64,000 bases of DNA from positions 124,001 through 188,000 of the forward strand of contig NZ_NPDR01000004.1 of assembly GCF_002811765.1 (NCBI RefSeq), in the 5' to 3' direction. The position numbers were made by a program, and so were the translations under genes. The DNA is from Leptospira saintgironsiae (lineage in GTDB: Bacteria > Spirochaetota > Leptospiria > Leptospirales > Leptospiraceae). The notes under the pieces were generated by a model that saw only the letters and a program-made list of their open reading frames with translations, did not search any database and had not been told where the DNA came from. Position 1 is the stretch's first letter. Every line of letters starts with the position of its first letter. Shown piece after piece: positions 18,692 through 27,575 of the stretch.

Positions 18692-20871
18692 TTTTTATCT
18701 TCTCCTATAGGCAATAGGATCAAAAGTCCGGATAAGAAGAACATCAAAGATCCTGCCCAAATAAATTTCACCATTGGATTGACCCAGACTTCTAAATTCG
18801 CTACGATCTGGTTCGGGAATTTCAGATATTTTGCAGCCTTGATCGCAGGATCTCTTGTAAAGAAGAAGTCCAAAAACATGCCAGGAAGATCCGGATTTTC
18901 ATCCGAAAGATCCGCATGTTCTATCGCTCCCAATTGGATATAAAGATCTTCTTTAGGGGTAGAAGAGATAGAAGGTTCGCTAGTAGGAATATGAGTTTCG
19001 AAGTCTCCGCTTAAATGAGAGATCTGAGGATAGTATCTTCTCTCTGTCACCATCGTATCAAAATCTTTTAGCTGTTTTTTGACTTCGAATGTCGCTTCAT
19101 GAGAAACGATTACGTTTCTATGATTGAGTCCTGCTTCAGGATCTCCATTTACGATCGGTTTGATCTTTAGAGTAGTAGCGCCTATTGTATAATCACCCAA
19201 AATCGCAGTGTCATCACTTGTATAGATAAGCTCATTCGTAGGGGAAAATCTTAAAAAATAGAAAAACTTTACGGAAGTGTTTTGTTTAAATGCGTTTCCT
19301 GCAAGACCGATAAACAAAATTACCATGGAGAGGTGAACTAAATATCCGCCGTATCTTCTTTTGTTTTTAAGAAGCATTCTGAATCCGGCCTGGAAATAGT
19401 TTTCGCCATGAATAGCGGACCTTCTCGCCTTAATGCCGTTATGATATTCTTGTACAATCCCGGCAATAGTGAAGATCCCAAGTCCTACTGTAAGAACACT
19501 ATAAACTTCTCCGAGCACATCGCCTAAGCTATAATCACTGATCGAAAAATTGCGAGTGTAATATAGGATATAGATCCCTGCTCCAATAAATCCAGCGATC
19601 AGAGGTTTTAATAATGTGGTGAAGAAGATTTGATCGGCGCCTTTTCTCCACGCGAGCAATGGAGCGGCTCCCATGAGTAAAATGAGAAGAATTCCAGCAG
19701 GAACCCCCCAGGAATTGAACCAAGGAGCCTTATATTCTACACCCGATAATAAAGGAGAGAATACTCCTAATAGAATGGAAAGAGTCGCTATCACTAAAAG
19801 GAAATTGTTAAGTAAAAAACTTCCTTCCTTGGAAGTGATTGCTTCTAAGTTTCTCTCCGGTTTGAGTTTGTCTTTTCTATATATTAGAATTCCAAGATAG
19901 AAGAAGAAACTTGCTCCTATAAAAACTATAAATGGAGTTCCAATACTTGATTTGGAGAAAGAGTGTGGTCCTTCTAAAACTCCGCTTCGAGTGATCCAAG
20001 TTCCGAGTAAGCAGAAATGGAATGCTAATATGATCAAAAGCATATTCCAAAACTTTAACATTCCTCTTCTTTCTTGAATGATCATTGAATGTAAGAATGC
20101 TGTTGATAAAAGCCAAGGCATCAAGCTTGCGTTTTCAACCGGATCCCATGCCCAATAACCGCCCCATCCTAATTCTTCGTAAGCCCATTTGGAACCTAAA
20201 AGTATTCCTGTTCCTAAGAAAAACCAAGAGAAGATGCTCCATCTTCTTACAAATCTAAACCAGTTCTCTGATAGTTGTCCTGTGATCAATGCAGAAGAAG
20301 CAATTGCGAATGGGATCGCAAAACTTACATAACCTATATATAAGATCGGAGGGTGAATGATCATCGCCCAGTGTTGTAAGAGTGGATTTAATCCTCTACC
20401 TGCGACTGCTGCCGGTTGAAATTCACGGAAAGGTTGTGCATCTGGAAAGAAGATTGCTAAAAAGGAGAAGAAGCAGGTGATCACTGCCAAAGAAAGATGC
20501 ATTACCGGAATTCTTTCATTCAATAGATCTTTTGTTTGCCAAAGGACTATGAATGTAAATCCGGAGAGAAGTAAATTCCAGAATAGAAGTGAACCGGAAG
20601 ATCCGGACCAAACAGAAGTCATCTTGTAGAATAATGGAAGATGTTCACTGGAATGCATCGCAACATAATAGTTGGATAGATCCGTTCTCATAAGTTGGAC
20701 AACCAACACTATGAATGCCAGTAGAACGACCGCAAAATTGGACATTAAAGTATAACGGCCTAATTCTAAAGCTCTGGAATCGTTTTTAAAAATTCCGTAA
20801 CTAGTTTGAATAATGGAAAATAATAGGATGGAGAAGGAGGATATGAGACAAACTGCGCCTAAATCATTCAT
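18688..20871 (-). CDS. ccmF: cytochrome c haem lyase subunit CcmF
   Basis: A 727-residue multi-pass inner-membrane protein of the haem-handling family. The tryptophan-rich WWD motif is at residues 236-247 (WGGYWAWDPVEN), flanked by the haem-ligand histidines in LQHWAMIIHPPILYIGYVSF and AFLHSMIIQERRGMLKFWN. It attaches haem delivered by CcmE to apocytochrome c. Some 14 hydrophobic segments are visible, with a periplasmic domain after about residue 530. It overlaps ccmE upstream and ccmH downstream by four bases each. Confidence 0.93.
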   Translation of the reverse strand: MNDLGAVCLISSFSILLFSIIQTSYGIFKNDSRALELGRYTLMSNFAVVLLAFIVLVVQLMRTDLSNYYVAMHSSEHLPLFYKMTSVWSGSSGSLLFWNLLLSGFTFIVLWQTKDLLNERIPVMHLSLAVITCFFSFLAIFFPDAQPFREFQPAAVAGRGLNPLLQHWAMIIHPPILYIGYVSFAIPFAIASSALITGQLSENWFRFVRRWSIFSWFFLGTGILLGSKWAYEELGWGGYWAWDPVENASLMPWLLSTAFLHSMIIQERRGMLKFWNMLLIILAFHFCLLGTWITRSGVLEGPHSFSKSSIGTPFIVFIGASFFFYLGILIYRKDKLKPERNLEAITSKEGSFLLNNFLLVIATLSILLGVFSPLLSGVEYKAPWFNSWGVPAGILLILLMGAAPLLAWRKGADQIFFTTLLKPLIAGFIGAGIYILYYTRNFSISDYSLGDVLGEVYSVLTVGLGIFTIAGIVQEYHNGIKARRSAIHGENYFQAGFRMLLKNKRRYGGYLVHLSMVILFIGLAGNAFKQNTSVKFFYFLRFSPTNELIYTSDDTAILGDYTIGATTLKIKPIVNGDPEAGLNHRNVIVSHEATFEVKKQLKDFDTMVTERRYYPQISHLSGDFETHIPTSEPSISSTPKEDLYIQLGAIEHADLSDENPDLPGMFLDFFFTRDPAIKAAKYLKFPNQIVANLEVWVNPMVKFIWAGSLMFFLSGLLILLPIGEDKK

Positions 20872-21266
20872 TGTTCTTCTTCTTTATAACCTGCTTCGTA
20901 TTTGGACGCACATTTCGCTTCTACCTTATCGGCAACTAGGACTCCATTTTTCCAAACTCCATCCACCCTTGCTCTTGCACCTTCTTTAAATGCGTCAGGC
21001 AGTAGTGTGGCTCCTGTAAAAAATACAGGAACTTCTTTTTCGTTTAGTTGGAGGACAAACTTGGCAGTTTTTCCTTCTCGGATAAGAGAACCTAATTTTA
21101 CGAATCCTCTTACTCTTAATAGATCATCTGCTTCGTATTTTGTGGTATTCGCAGCTAAATCAGAAGCATCCAATAATGTGTAAGAAGTTTCTTTAGAAGA
21201 GAAGAATGCAATTGTTCCTAAGGAAAGTGCGATGATACTCGCAAGCACGGTAAATTTCACGTTCAT
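20868..21266 (-). CDS. ccmE: haem chaperone CcmE, CxxxY variant
   Basis: A 132-residue periplasmic haem chaperone with one N-terminal anchor (residues 4-23) and the OB-fold (LLRVRGFVKLGSLIREGKTA; VFFTGATLLPDAFKEGARAR). Classical CcmE binds haem covalently through His in HxxxY. Here the position is Cys119 in KCASKY (Cys119-x3-Tyr123), the form known from the variant cytochrome c maturation systems of archaea and some bacteria. The ATG at 21266 is preferred; a longer reading would overlap the ydcF gene. No ccmA, B or C is present in this window. Confidence 0.9.
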   Translation of the reverse strand: MNVKFTVLASIIALSLGTIAFFSSKETSYTLLDASDLAANTTKYEADDLLRVRGFVKLGSLIREGKTAKFVLQLNEKEVPVFFTGATLLPDAFKEGARARVDGVWKNGVLVADKVEAKCASKYEAGYKEEEQ

Positions 21267-21273
21267 GTGTGTT

Positions 21274-22098
21274 TTAATTCCAGTCCTTAGACCAAGGATA
21301 TCGGATACGGAGGGGAAGAAAAGTGGAAATACTCTCTCTAAACCCGTAAACGAATAGGCCAATTCTCTCTTTCCAGGCGATGCTTGTATTCTCTAGACTT
21401 TGGGAAGAAGGTATAAAATCGTCTATGGTTAGAATTTTGACCCTGGACCTATAGTCTGTTGGCCAAGGATGGATCTTGATCCCAGCATTTGCAAATACCA
21501 ACAAAGATCTTTCCATATGAAATGCAGAAGTGATGAGTATTGCAGACTTCCATTTGTTTTTGCGGAAAAGTTCTGCCGTTTTTTCCGCATTCTCTTTTGT
21601 ATTCCTGCTTTCAGTCTCCAGAAAAACGGCCTTAGTAGGAACTCCTAAAGATTGAAAAAATTGGAGAGCAAAGTCTGATTCTTTTCTGGTTTGAAAGAAT
21701 AAATTCCCAGAACCTCCAGTGAAAACAATACGAGGCGCTTTTCTTTTTTGAAATAATCGTACAGCATCAGTCATTCTTTCTGCAGCAGAAGTCAACTGAA
21801 CCTGTTGTTCATATAATGCAAGGTTGTCTACGGCCCCGCCCAAAACTAAAATTGCATCCGAGTTTTCCAAAGTTTCCTCACGAATAGGAGGATGTTTTTC
21901 TTCTAAACTTCGAACTAACCATTGGGAAAAACTATCAGTAGAAGCTACCCAGATAATGAGCGTAGGAACTAAAACCCAAACCTTATGTTTGAATTTAGGA
22001 AGTCTGAAGGCAAAAAATACCAACAGAAGTAAGGAAGCAGGTAAGGGAAATAAGAATGCCCCCGCAAGTTTGGAGGCTGCAAAAAAGATCGTATCCAT
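21274..22098 (-). CDS. YdcF family (DUF218) membrane protein
   Basis: A 274-residue protein with two N-terminal hydrophobic segments (about 12-50) and a DUF218/YdcF domain: SDAILVLGGAVDN, RAPRIVFTGGSGNL, VPTKAVFLETESRNTKENAE, and SAILITSAFHMERSLLVFAN. Members such as ElyC and SanA affect envelope polysaccharide carrier use, but the biochemical function is not settled. It lies only seven bases upstream of ccmE, so it may share its transcript. Confidence 0.88.
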   Translation of the reverse strand: MDTIFFAASKLAGAFLFPLPASLLLLVFFAFRLPKFKHKVWVLVPTLIIWVASTDSFSQWLVRSLEEKHPPIREETLENSDAILVLGGAVDNLALYEQQVQLTSAAERMTDAVRLFQKRKAPRIVFTGGSGNLFFQTRKESDFALQFFQSLGVPTKAVFLETESRNTKENAEKTAELFRKNKWKSAILITSAFHMERSLLVFANAGIKIHPWPTDYRSRVKILTIDDFIPSSQSLENTSIAWKERIGLFVYGFRESISTFLPLRIRYPWSKDWN

Positions 22099-22100
22099 TT

Positions 22101-22280
22101 TTACTCTAGGAGTTTTCCGCCTACAGCCCAGTTCTCTCTGGAAACTTCGTCGATCACGATATATGTAGATTCAGGAGGTCTTGCGGCAACTTTTGCAAGA
22201 GTTTCTGAGAATTCTTTAGATATCTGTTGTTTTTGCTCTTTGGTAAGAGGTCCTGCGACTTTTAAATTGATATAAGGCAT
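22101..22280 (-). CDS. 4-oxalocrotonate tautomerase family protein
   Basis: A 59-residue protein starting MPYINLKVAGPLTKEQ, which after Met removal exposes the catalytic Pro1 of the tautomerase family. The ATG at 22280 has GGAAAA upstream and gives the family length; a longer frame would bury Pro1. The substrate cannot be told from sequence; 2-hydroxymuconate is only the type substrate. It precedes ydcF by two bases. Confidence 0.85.
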   Translation of the reverse strand: MPYINLKVAGPLTKEQKQQISKEFSETLAKVAARPPESTYIVIDEVSRENWAVGGKLLE

Positions 22281-22433
22281 ATTTTCCGGCTTTAAAGTGT
22301 AATTGGAACGACTCAATGGTTTATTTCGAACGGGTATTACGCAACGGATTTTTTTCTAAAAATGGCAGGTTCGTTCAAGCCGAAACCTGAGGTCCGGGTT
22401 ATACTGGATCTGAAATTGTGAGGAGTTTTACCC

Positions 22434-22970
22434 ATGAAATTCGCTAAGGAAATGGCCTTCTATTCTGCGTACCACCAAGAAAAAAGAAACGTGTGGATCC
22501 ACGTGTTAGGAGTTCCTACCATCACCTTCACCTTATTTTTGGTGCTTAATAGATTAGAATTAGTTAATGTTTTTGGTTATACCATAACCGCTGCTACCGT
22601 ATTTGGGATCGTAGTACTTGCTTACTACTTCACCTTGGATTTTATTTTCGCAGCTGCGACTACCTTGGTGTTTGGATCTTTAATGTTTCTGGCTCAATAC
22701 ATCACTTTGTCTTTGACTGCTACTACTGCATGGAGTATCTTTGCGGTTGCTCAGTTGGTAGGTTGGGGAGCTCAATTCTACGGACATTTTATCTTTGAAA
22801 AAAGCCGTCCTGCGTTATTCGACAACTTATTCCAAGCGGTCGTATCTGCTCCTATTTTCGTAATTGCAGATGTGTTCTTCGAATTGGGGCTTAGAAAAGA
22901 TGTGCAAGAAGCAGTTCGTCAAGAATTAGCAGCACAAGGCAAACTCAAAAACTTCAGCACTGCTCATTAA
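22434..22970 (+). CDS. Mpo1-like (DUF962/YGL010w) membrane protein
   Basis: A 178-residue membrane protein of the Mpo1 family, whose yeast member is a ferrous-iron dioxygenase acting on 2-hydroxy fatty acids. Conserved histidines are visible near the start (YHQEKRNVWIHVLGVP) and in the fourth segment (GWGAQFYGHFIFEKSRPAL). Four hydrophobic helices. GGAG precedes the ATG by about 9 bases, and a strong terminator follows, so it is monocistronic. Confidence 0.9.
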   Translation: MKFAKEMAFYSAYHQEKRNVWIHVLGVPTITFTLFLVLNRLELVNVFGYTITAATVFGIVVLAYYFTLDFIFAAATTLVFGSLMFLAQYITLSLTATTAWSIFAVAQLVGWGAQFYGHFIFEKSRPALFDNLFQAVVSAPIFVIADVFFELGLRKDVQEAVRQELAAQGKLKNFSTAH

Positions 22971-22993
22971 CATTCTCTCTTGCTTCAGGCAAA

Positions 22994-23025
22994 CGCCCGC
23001 GGTTCAAGCGGGCGATTTTCTTTTT
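22994..23025 (+). terminator. Rho-independent terminator after Mpo1-like gene
   Basis: Perfect stem CGCCCGC / GCGGGCG with a GGTTCAA loop, followed by ATTTTCTTTTT. Confidence 0.92.
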
Positions 23026-23042
23026 ATAATATTAAATTTCTA

Positions 23043-23825
23043 TTAAACGCAAAAATGGACTGCAACATTCGTGTTTGCACCTAAAAACTTAGAAGGTTGT
23101 ACTCCGAACATTCTTTTAAAAGTCCGGCTTAAATGTGCTTGGTCTGCAAAACCTGCGGCATGAGAAGCCTCAGTTAGATTTCCACCTTCTTTCAAAAGTT
23201 TCGCTGCTTCATGAAGCCTTAACCAAAGTTGGTATTGTCTTACAGGTAAACCCATCTGCAATTTGAAAACATGCATAAATCTTGTTTCTGAAAATCCCGC
23301 TTCTTTTGCTAATTCTGGGACAGAGATAGAACCAGGAAGCGCGGATTTCATTCTGAGAGTTGCTGATAAAACTCTAGGATCTAAAGAAACTCTGGAAGGT
23401 TTTTCTGTTCCAACGCAGGCAAGAATATCTTCGAATAATTCCTTAGCAGTCTGGCAGTTTATATTTTCATGAAATAGATTTTTGCATCTGGAAAGGACTG
23501 GTTCTAAATTTTCAAAAGGTATCTCTGAAATTCCCTTTCTTCCGAACCTGGCAGCAACGGAAGCGTAGTCGATACCATAAGGATCTATTTGTAAAACGAT
23601 CAAATCTGAATTTTCTGCAGAAAGAGTATGATAGGTATTTGGAGCCAAAACCACTGCTTGGAACTCCAGCACATTACCCGACTCCTCGATTACTTTGAAC
23701 TTAGAAGTTAAAGAGATTAAAATGGAAACTGCATAGTGAGAGTGGGGATCTGTTGTCAGTCCTTTCTGGGCCAAGAATACCCTGGCTCCAAAATAGAATA
23801 ATGTTCCTACTTGAGACTCTTCCAT
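23043..23825 (-). CDS. AraC-family transcriptional regulator
   Basis: A 260-residue regulator with an N-terminal cupin-like ligand domain (SHYAVSILISLTSKFKVIEE) and a C-terminal double helix-turn-helix: ISVPELAKEAGFSETRFMHV and LTEASHAAGFADQAHLSRTF, ending KRMFGVQPSKFL. It follows the alpha/beta hydrolase gene by 15 bp on the same strand and may regulate it or a nearby pathway. The inducer is unknown. Confidence 0.92.
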   Translation of the reverse strand: MEESQVGTLFYFGARVFLAQKGLTTDPHSHYAVSILISLTSKFKVIEESGNVLEFQAVVLAPNTYHTLSAENSDLIVLQIDPYGIDYASVAARFGRKGISEIPFENLEPVLSRCKNLFHENINCQTAKELFEDILACVGTEKPSRVSLDPRVLSATLRMKSALPGSISVPELAKEAGFSETRFMHVFKLQMGLPVRQYQLWLRLHEAAKLLKEGGNLTEASHAAGFADQAHLSRTFKRMFGVQPSKFLGANTNVAVHFCV

Positions 23826-23840
23826 TTCCAGAATACAGGA

Positions 23841-24668
23841 TTATAATTTTTGAATGATTCTTTCCAGGGTTTTTTCAGGGCGTTCAAACGGAAAAAAATG
23901 CGAAATATCATCCCATAACTCTAAGCTCGAGTTGGAATTTCCCTTGATAATCCTTCTGGCAGCAGAAGGAGAACACACCTCATATTTCCTCGGGATCGTG
24001 ATATGAGTTTCTGTCTTGATCCTTCTATATTGTAATAAACTTACGAAACTTACTGAGTTGAAAATTTTTGCTTCTAATTCAGGAGGACAACATAAGGCCC
24101 ATTTATCTCCTTCTTTCTTAAAACAAGAATTCAAATAATCTTCGAAAACCTCGTCAGACCAATTCGCAAATGTAGGGGTCTTTCTGAATGCTTTTTTGAC
24201 AAGTGTTAGGTCTTTAAATTCTCTTCTTCTTTTGATAGCACCTTTTGCTAAAGGAGTATCAAAGGCTAAGGCAAGAAGAAGGTAGGCAAAGTTTAGGATC
24301 ACAGGATCCATTGCGAAAATTTTACGGAACAAATCGGGTCTTTGGTATGAGGAAAGTAGAATGCTTGCTCCTCCTAAAGAATGTCCAATACCCACAACAT
24401 TTTTCAAATCTTCTGTTTCAATCAGAGCTAAAATTTGATCTCTAAAGAAAAACCAATCCTTCCATTCTAAGTTTGGTTCCGATTGACCATGACCACAAAA
24501 ATCTAAGGCAATGACTCTATGAGTCTCAGAAAGTTTTTTGATAAAGAACGAATAACAACCCGCAGAAAACCCATTAGCATGAGCGATCAAGATTGGATCA
24601 GAAGATTTATTACCTGCATCTATATAAGAAAGTTTGATCCCACGGAAGTTAAATGTTTTTCTATCCAT
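23841..24668 (-). CDS. alpha/beta hydrolase
   Basis: A 275-residue cytoplasmic alpha/beta hydrolase. The oxyanion motif is IAHANGFSAGCYSFF, the nucleophile elbow GIGHSLGGAS and the C-terminal His in DISHFFPFERPE. The strand DFCGHGQSEPN is also typical. Substrate unknown. First gene of a two-gene unit with the AraC regulator. Confidence 0.88.
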   Translation of the reverse strand: MDRKTFNFRGIKLSYIDAGNKSSDPILIAHANGFSAGCYSFFIKKLSETHRVIALDFCGHGQSEPNLEWKDWFFFRDQILALIETEDLKNVVGIGHSLGGASILLSSYQRPDLFRKIFAMDPVILNFAYLLLALAFDTPLAKGAIKRRREFKDLTLVKKAFRKTPTFANWSDEVFEDYLNSCFKKEGDKWALCCPPELEAKIFNSVSFVSLLQYRRIKTETHITIPRKYEVCSPSAARRIIKGNSNSSLELWDDISHFFPFERPEKTLERIIQKL

Positions 24669-24812
24669 TCAAGATTTGCCCTTGCTATTTCTTTCCCTTT
24701 GCTTTCGATGGACAGGAATTCGGAGTTTCGGCCGAGTCCCAAAAGAGGGATAATACACTCTTCCTAAGGGGAGATTACAAGAAAACAATAATCGAATTCT
24801 TGAGAGAGATAG

Positions 24813-25190
24813 ATGAAATTAACGGTGATAATCATTTTCGTAGTCGCATTATTCTTCAATGCCTTAGCAAATATTTTGATCAAGGCAAGTTCTTTAGGAG
24901 ATAAAACAAATACGGCTACTGGAATAGAAGGATTGATCAAAGCATTTTTACATCCAGTGTTCTTTGCAGGACTTGCTTCTTTCGGGATCGCGTTATTAGG
25001 TTATAGATGGGTATTAGGTAATGGATTAAAATTATCTTTAGCTTATCCACTCTTCACATCTGCAGGATTTATCATAGTATTAGTAGCTTCTGCTATATTT
25101 TTTAAAGAAGAACTAAATTGGACACAATGGACGGGCATAGGTTTGATACTTGCTGGAGTATGGTTGACCTCTGCAGAAATGTTCGTCTAA
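24813..25190 (+). CDS. small four-helix EamA/SMR-like transporter
   Basis: A 125-residue integral membrane protein with four hydrophobic helices, the size of a small multidrug resistance or half-EamA protein. Features are ALFFNALANILIKASSL in helix 1, a GLKLSLAYPLFTSAGF segment in helix 3, and the EELNWTQWTGIGLILAGVWL end that marks the family. It lacks the Glu14 typical of EmrE, so drug-proton antiport is doubtful; lipid-carrier flipping (ArnE/F type) is an alternative. The gene precedes a short repeat at 25286. Confidence 0.75.
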   Translation: MKLTVIIIFVVALFFNALANILIKASSLGDKTNTATGIEGLIKAFLHPVFFAGLASFGIALLGYRWVLGNGLKLSLAYPLFTSAGFIIVLVASAIFFKEELNWTQWTGIGLILAGVWLTSAEMFV

Positions 25191-25285
25191 TTCATAAAGT
25201 TAATAAATAATAAACCGAATAGAGTAGTGATCTCGAATTTAATCTGTGGCTGAGATCGTTACTTCTGGAGTCTAATTACAAGAGG

Positions 25286-25324
25286 ATAGTCGCTACGCTC
25301 CTGAAGCCCGGGTAGCCGGACTAT
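25286..25324. repeat. short dispersed palindromic repeat, copy 1
   Basis: A 39-bp unit bounded by ATAGTC (25286-25291) and GACTAT (25319-25324) with a core containing GCTCCTGAAGCC. A related unit in opposite orientation is at 34804-34848: both share the terminal hexamers and the 11-base GCTCCTGAAGC core. It looks like a REP-like or MITE-like intergenic repeat. Confidence 0.6.
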
Positions 25325-25379
25325 AAGCTAAAAATTCAAACCGGTCCAAGCTTAAAGTTTTTCAACTTTATAGGATGGT

Positions 25380-26252
25380 ATGAGTTTTATGAAGACCACC
25401 TTTCTAGTATCTTTACTATTTCTAACCTATTGTTCCAGTTTCGAAACTTCTACAAATATCCAAACAGACCATAAAAGTCCTATCGGATATTATGAAGGAG
25501 ATCCACTTCCCCCCAAAACTGCTTTCTTAACATTCGATGACGGACCTTCCGATTGGACTGGCGACGTATTGGATGTGCTCAAAAAGGAAAAAGTAAGAGC
25601 TACATTTTTTGTATGCGGCGCTTGGTTACCTAAGGTTAGTACAGGAGGAAACAGTTTTAGAAAATACAAAACAGTTTTGATCCGAATGAAAGAAGAAGGT
25701 CATACGATCGGGAATCATACACTGGGCCATCAAAACTTCGCATACATGTCTCCGAAAAGAATCGAAAGCCAATTGGAAGAGAACCAAAAATTATACCAAA
25801 ACGAACTGGGAGAATATTCTGGAAAATTAATATGGATCCGACCTCCTTTCGGCTCTCCTTATATCAGAACTAAGAACGAAACAGTGCGGAAAAGAGTAAG
25901 TTCCGCACTTCTTGGAAAAGGTTTGGTATTCATGTGGACCAAAGAATTCGATTCCACAGATTCTAAAGAATGGGTAAAAGGAGAATGGTATGAAAAAGGA
26001 CCAAGGATCAATCCGGACAATGAAAAGTTCAGAAAGAAAATGGATCGGATCTACAACTCATTAGTATATAAAACAGAGGGACAAGGAGTTGTGATCTTAT
26101 TCCACGATACACATCCTACTACTAAAGAAGTCTTACCATATATCATAGAAAAATTGAAAGCAGAAGGATATACTTTTGCTACAGCAGAAGATTATACAAG
26201 ATGGCGTTGGGGAAAAACCAGCGAAGAGTTGAGCGAAGAAGTTTCAGATTGA
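25380..26252 (+). CDS. polysaccharide deacetylase family lipoprotein
   Basis: A 290-residue exported protein with lipobox FLTYCSS near residue 18 and a NodB homology domain. The catalytic Asp pair is in FLTFDDGPSDWT, the metal histidines in GHTIGNHTLGHQNF, then IRPPFGSPY and VVILFHDTHPTTKEV. These cover all main CE4 motifs, so it should be an active metal-dependent N- or O-deacetylase of an envelope glycan. AGGA sits about 4 bases before the first ATG. Confidence 0.9.
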   Translation: MSFMKTTFLVSLLFLTYCSSFETSTNIQTDHKSPIGYYEGDPLPPKTAFLTFDDGPSDWTGDVLDVLKKEKVRATFFVCGAWLPKVSTGGNSFRKYKTVLIRMKEEGHTIGNHTLGHQNFAYMSPKRIESQLEENQKLYQNELGEYSGKLIWIRPPFGSPYIRTKNETVRKRVSSALLGKGLVFMWTKEFDSTDSKEWVKGEWYEKGPRINPDNEKFRKKMDRIYNSLVYKTEGQGVVILFHDTHPTTKEVLPYIIEKLKAEGYTFATAEDYTRWRWGKTSEELSEEVSD

Positions 26253-26339
26253 ACGCCGTTTTTTAAAAACAAAAAACACTTTTCTTCCCACATTCTGGAT
26301 CTAAACAGGTCCGAAGTTTATATTCAGGAAATTATAAAA

Positions 26340-27512
26340 ATGAACAAAGGTCCACTTTCAGGAGTTAAGGTAGTAGATTTAAGCTTATTATTACCTGGTC
26401 CTTTATGCTCCATGTATTTGGGAGATATGGGAGCTGAGATCATCAAGGTAGAAAATCCGAGAGCAATGGATGCAACCAGAGTGATGTTCAAAAAAGCAAA
26501 TGGTGCTCCTTCTTTATATCTGATGTTGAACAGAAATAAAAAAGCGATCACACTCAATCTCAAAAGAGAAAAATCAAAAGAGATCTTATTCAAATTATTA
26601 GAAGATGCTGATATATTATTAGAAGGATTTCGCCCTGACGGGCTTTCCAAGATGGGTCTGGGTTATGATGACTTAAAAGAAAAATTTCCAAGGCTGATCT
26701 ATTGTGGTATTTATGGTTATGGAGATTCCGGGGCTTATAAGGATTTTGCAGGGCACGATTTAAATTATCTTTCTCTCTCTGGAGTATTAGACCAAACGGG
26801 AAAAAACCCTCAGGCTCCAGGATTCCAATTGGCAGATATAGGAGGAGGAACGTTAACCGCACTCTCTTCTATCTTGGCCGCATTGTATTATAGAGAAAAG
26901 ACTGGCCGCGGACAAAAGATTGCTATCTCCATGATGGAGGCTTCTCTTCAATTTATCTCCTTATACGGAGGGATATACTCCGCTACAGGAAAAAATCCGG
27001 AAGGTGGAAATGAATTATTATCTGGAAAGCTTCCTAATTATTCTACTTACAAAACCAAAGAAGGACGTTGGGTTGCATTAGGAGCCTTGGAAGAAATGTT
27101 TTTCAAAACATTCTTAAGACAATCCGGGCTAGACTCACATTTGGAAAAAGTTCCGATTGCAGAGACACATTTTGGAGAATGGAAAAAGATCCTGACTGAA
27201 TACTTCTCCTCTAAAACCCTTGCTGACCTTGAGCCTATATTCCAAAATCCTGATTCATGTCTTACCCCTGTTAAAACTCTGGATGAGGTTTCTAAAGATC
27301 CAGTATTAAAGGAGAAGGGGATGATCCTGGATCGTACCCATAAACAATACGGGGATTATATACAATTCGGTTCTCCTTTTCCTTTTTCAGAAAGCAAGGT
27401 GACCTATAGAACAGATCCACCTGATCATGGAGAGCATAATCAGGAGATCTTAAAATCCTTAGGTTATTCTGAATCTGAGATCGAAGAATTGAAAAAAGAT
27501 AAAGTAATTTAA
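26340..27512 (+). CDS. CaiB/BaiF family CoA-transferase (type III)
   Basis: A 390-residue family III CoA-transferase/racemase. It begins GPLSGVKVVDLSLLLPGPLC, with MYLGDMGAEIIKVENP and the NRNKKAITLNLKREK stretch; the catalytic Asp lies in GHDLNYLSLSGVLD. The GHDLNY motif and size are closest to alpha-methylacyl-CoA racemase. Exact substrate not decidable. It is monocistronic as far as can be seen. Confidence 0.88.
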   Translation: MNKGPLSGVKVVDLSLLLPGPLCSMYLGDMGAEIIKVENPRAMDATRVMFKKANGAPSLYLMLNRNKKAITLNLKREKSKEILFKLLEDADILLEGFRPDGLSKMGLGYDDLKEKFPRLIYCGIYGYGDSGAYKDFAGHDLNYLSLSGVLDQTGKNPQAPGFQLADIGGGTLTALSSILAALYYREKTGRGQKIAISMMEASLQFISLYGGIYSATGKNPEGGNELLSGKLPNYSTYKTKEGRWVALGALEEMFFKTFLRQSGLDSHLEKVPIAETHFGEWKKILTEYFSSKTLADLEPIFQNPDSCLTPVKTLDEVSKDPVLKEKGMILDRTHKQYGDYIQFGSPFPFSESKVTYRTDPPDHGEHNQEILKSLGYSESEIEELKKDKVI

Positions 27513-27575
27513 TCAAAAGACAGTGGACTTTAAAATTCTTTTCGAACTATCTTAATTATATAAGGTCTATCTCTC

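Noticed and set aside
21267..21362. Longer CcmE reading overlapping the YdcF gene
   Set aside because: The added residues lack CcmE character and the ATG at 21266 directly precedes the anchor helix.
23263..23472. Small plus-strand frame inside the AraC gene
   Set aside because: Antisense shadow without independent start signals.
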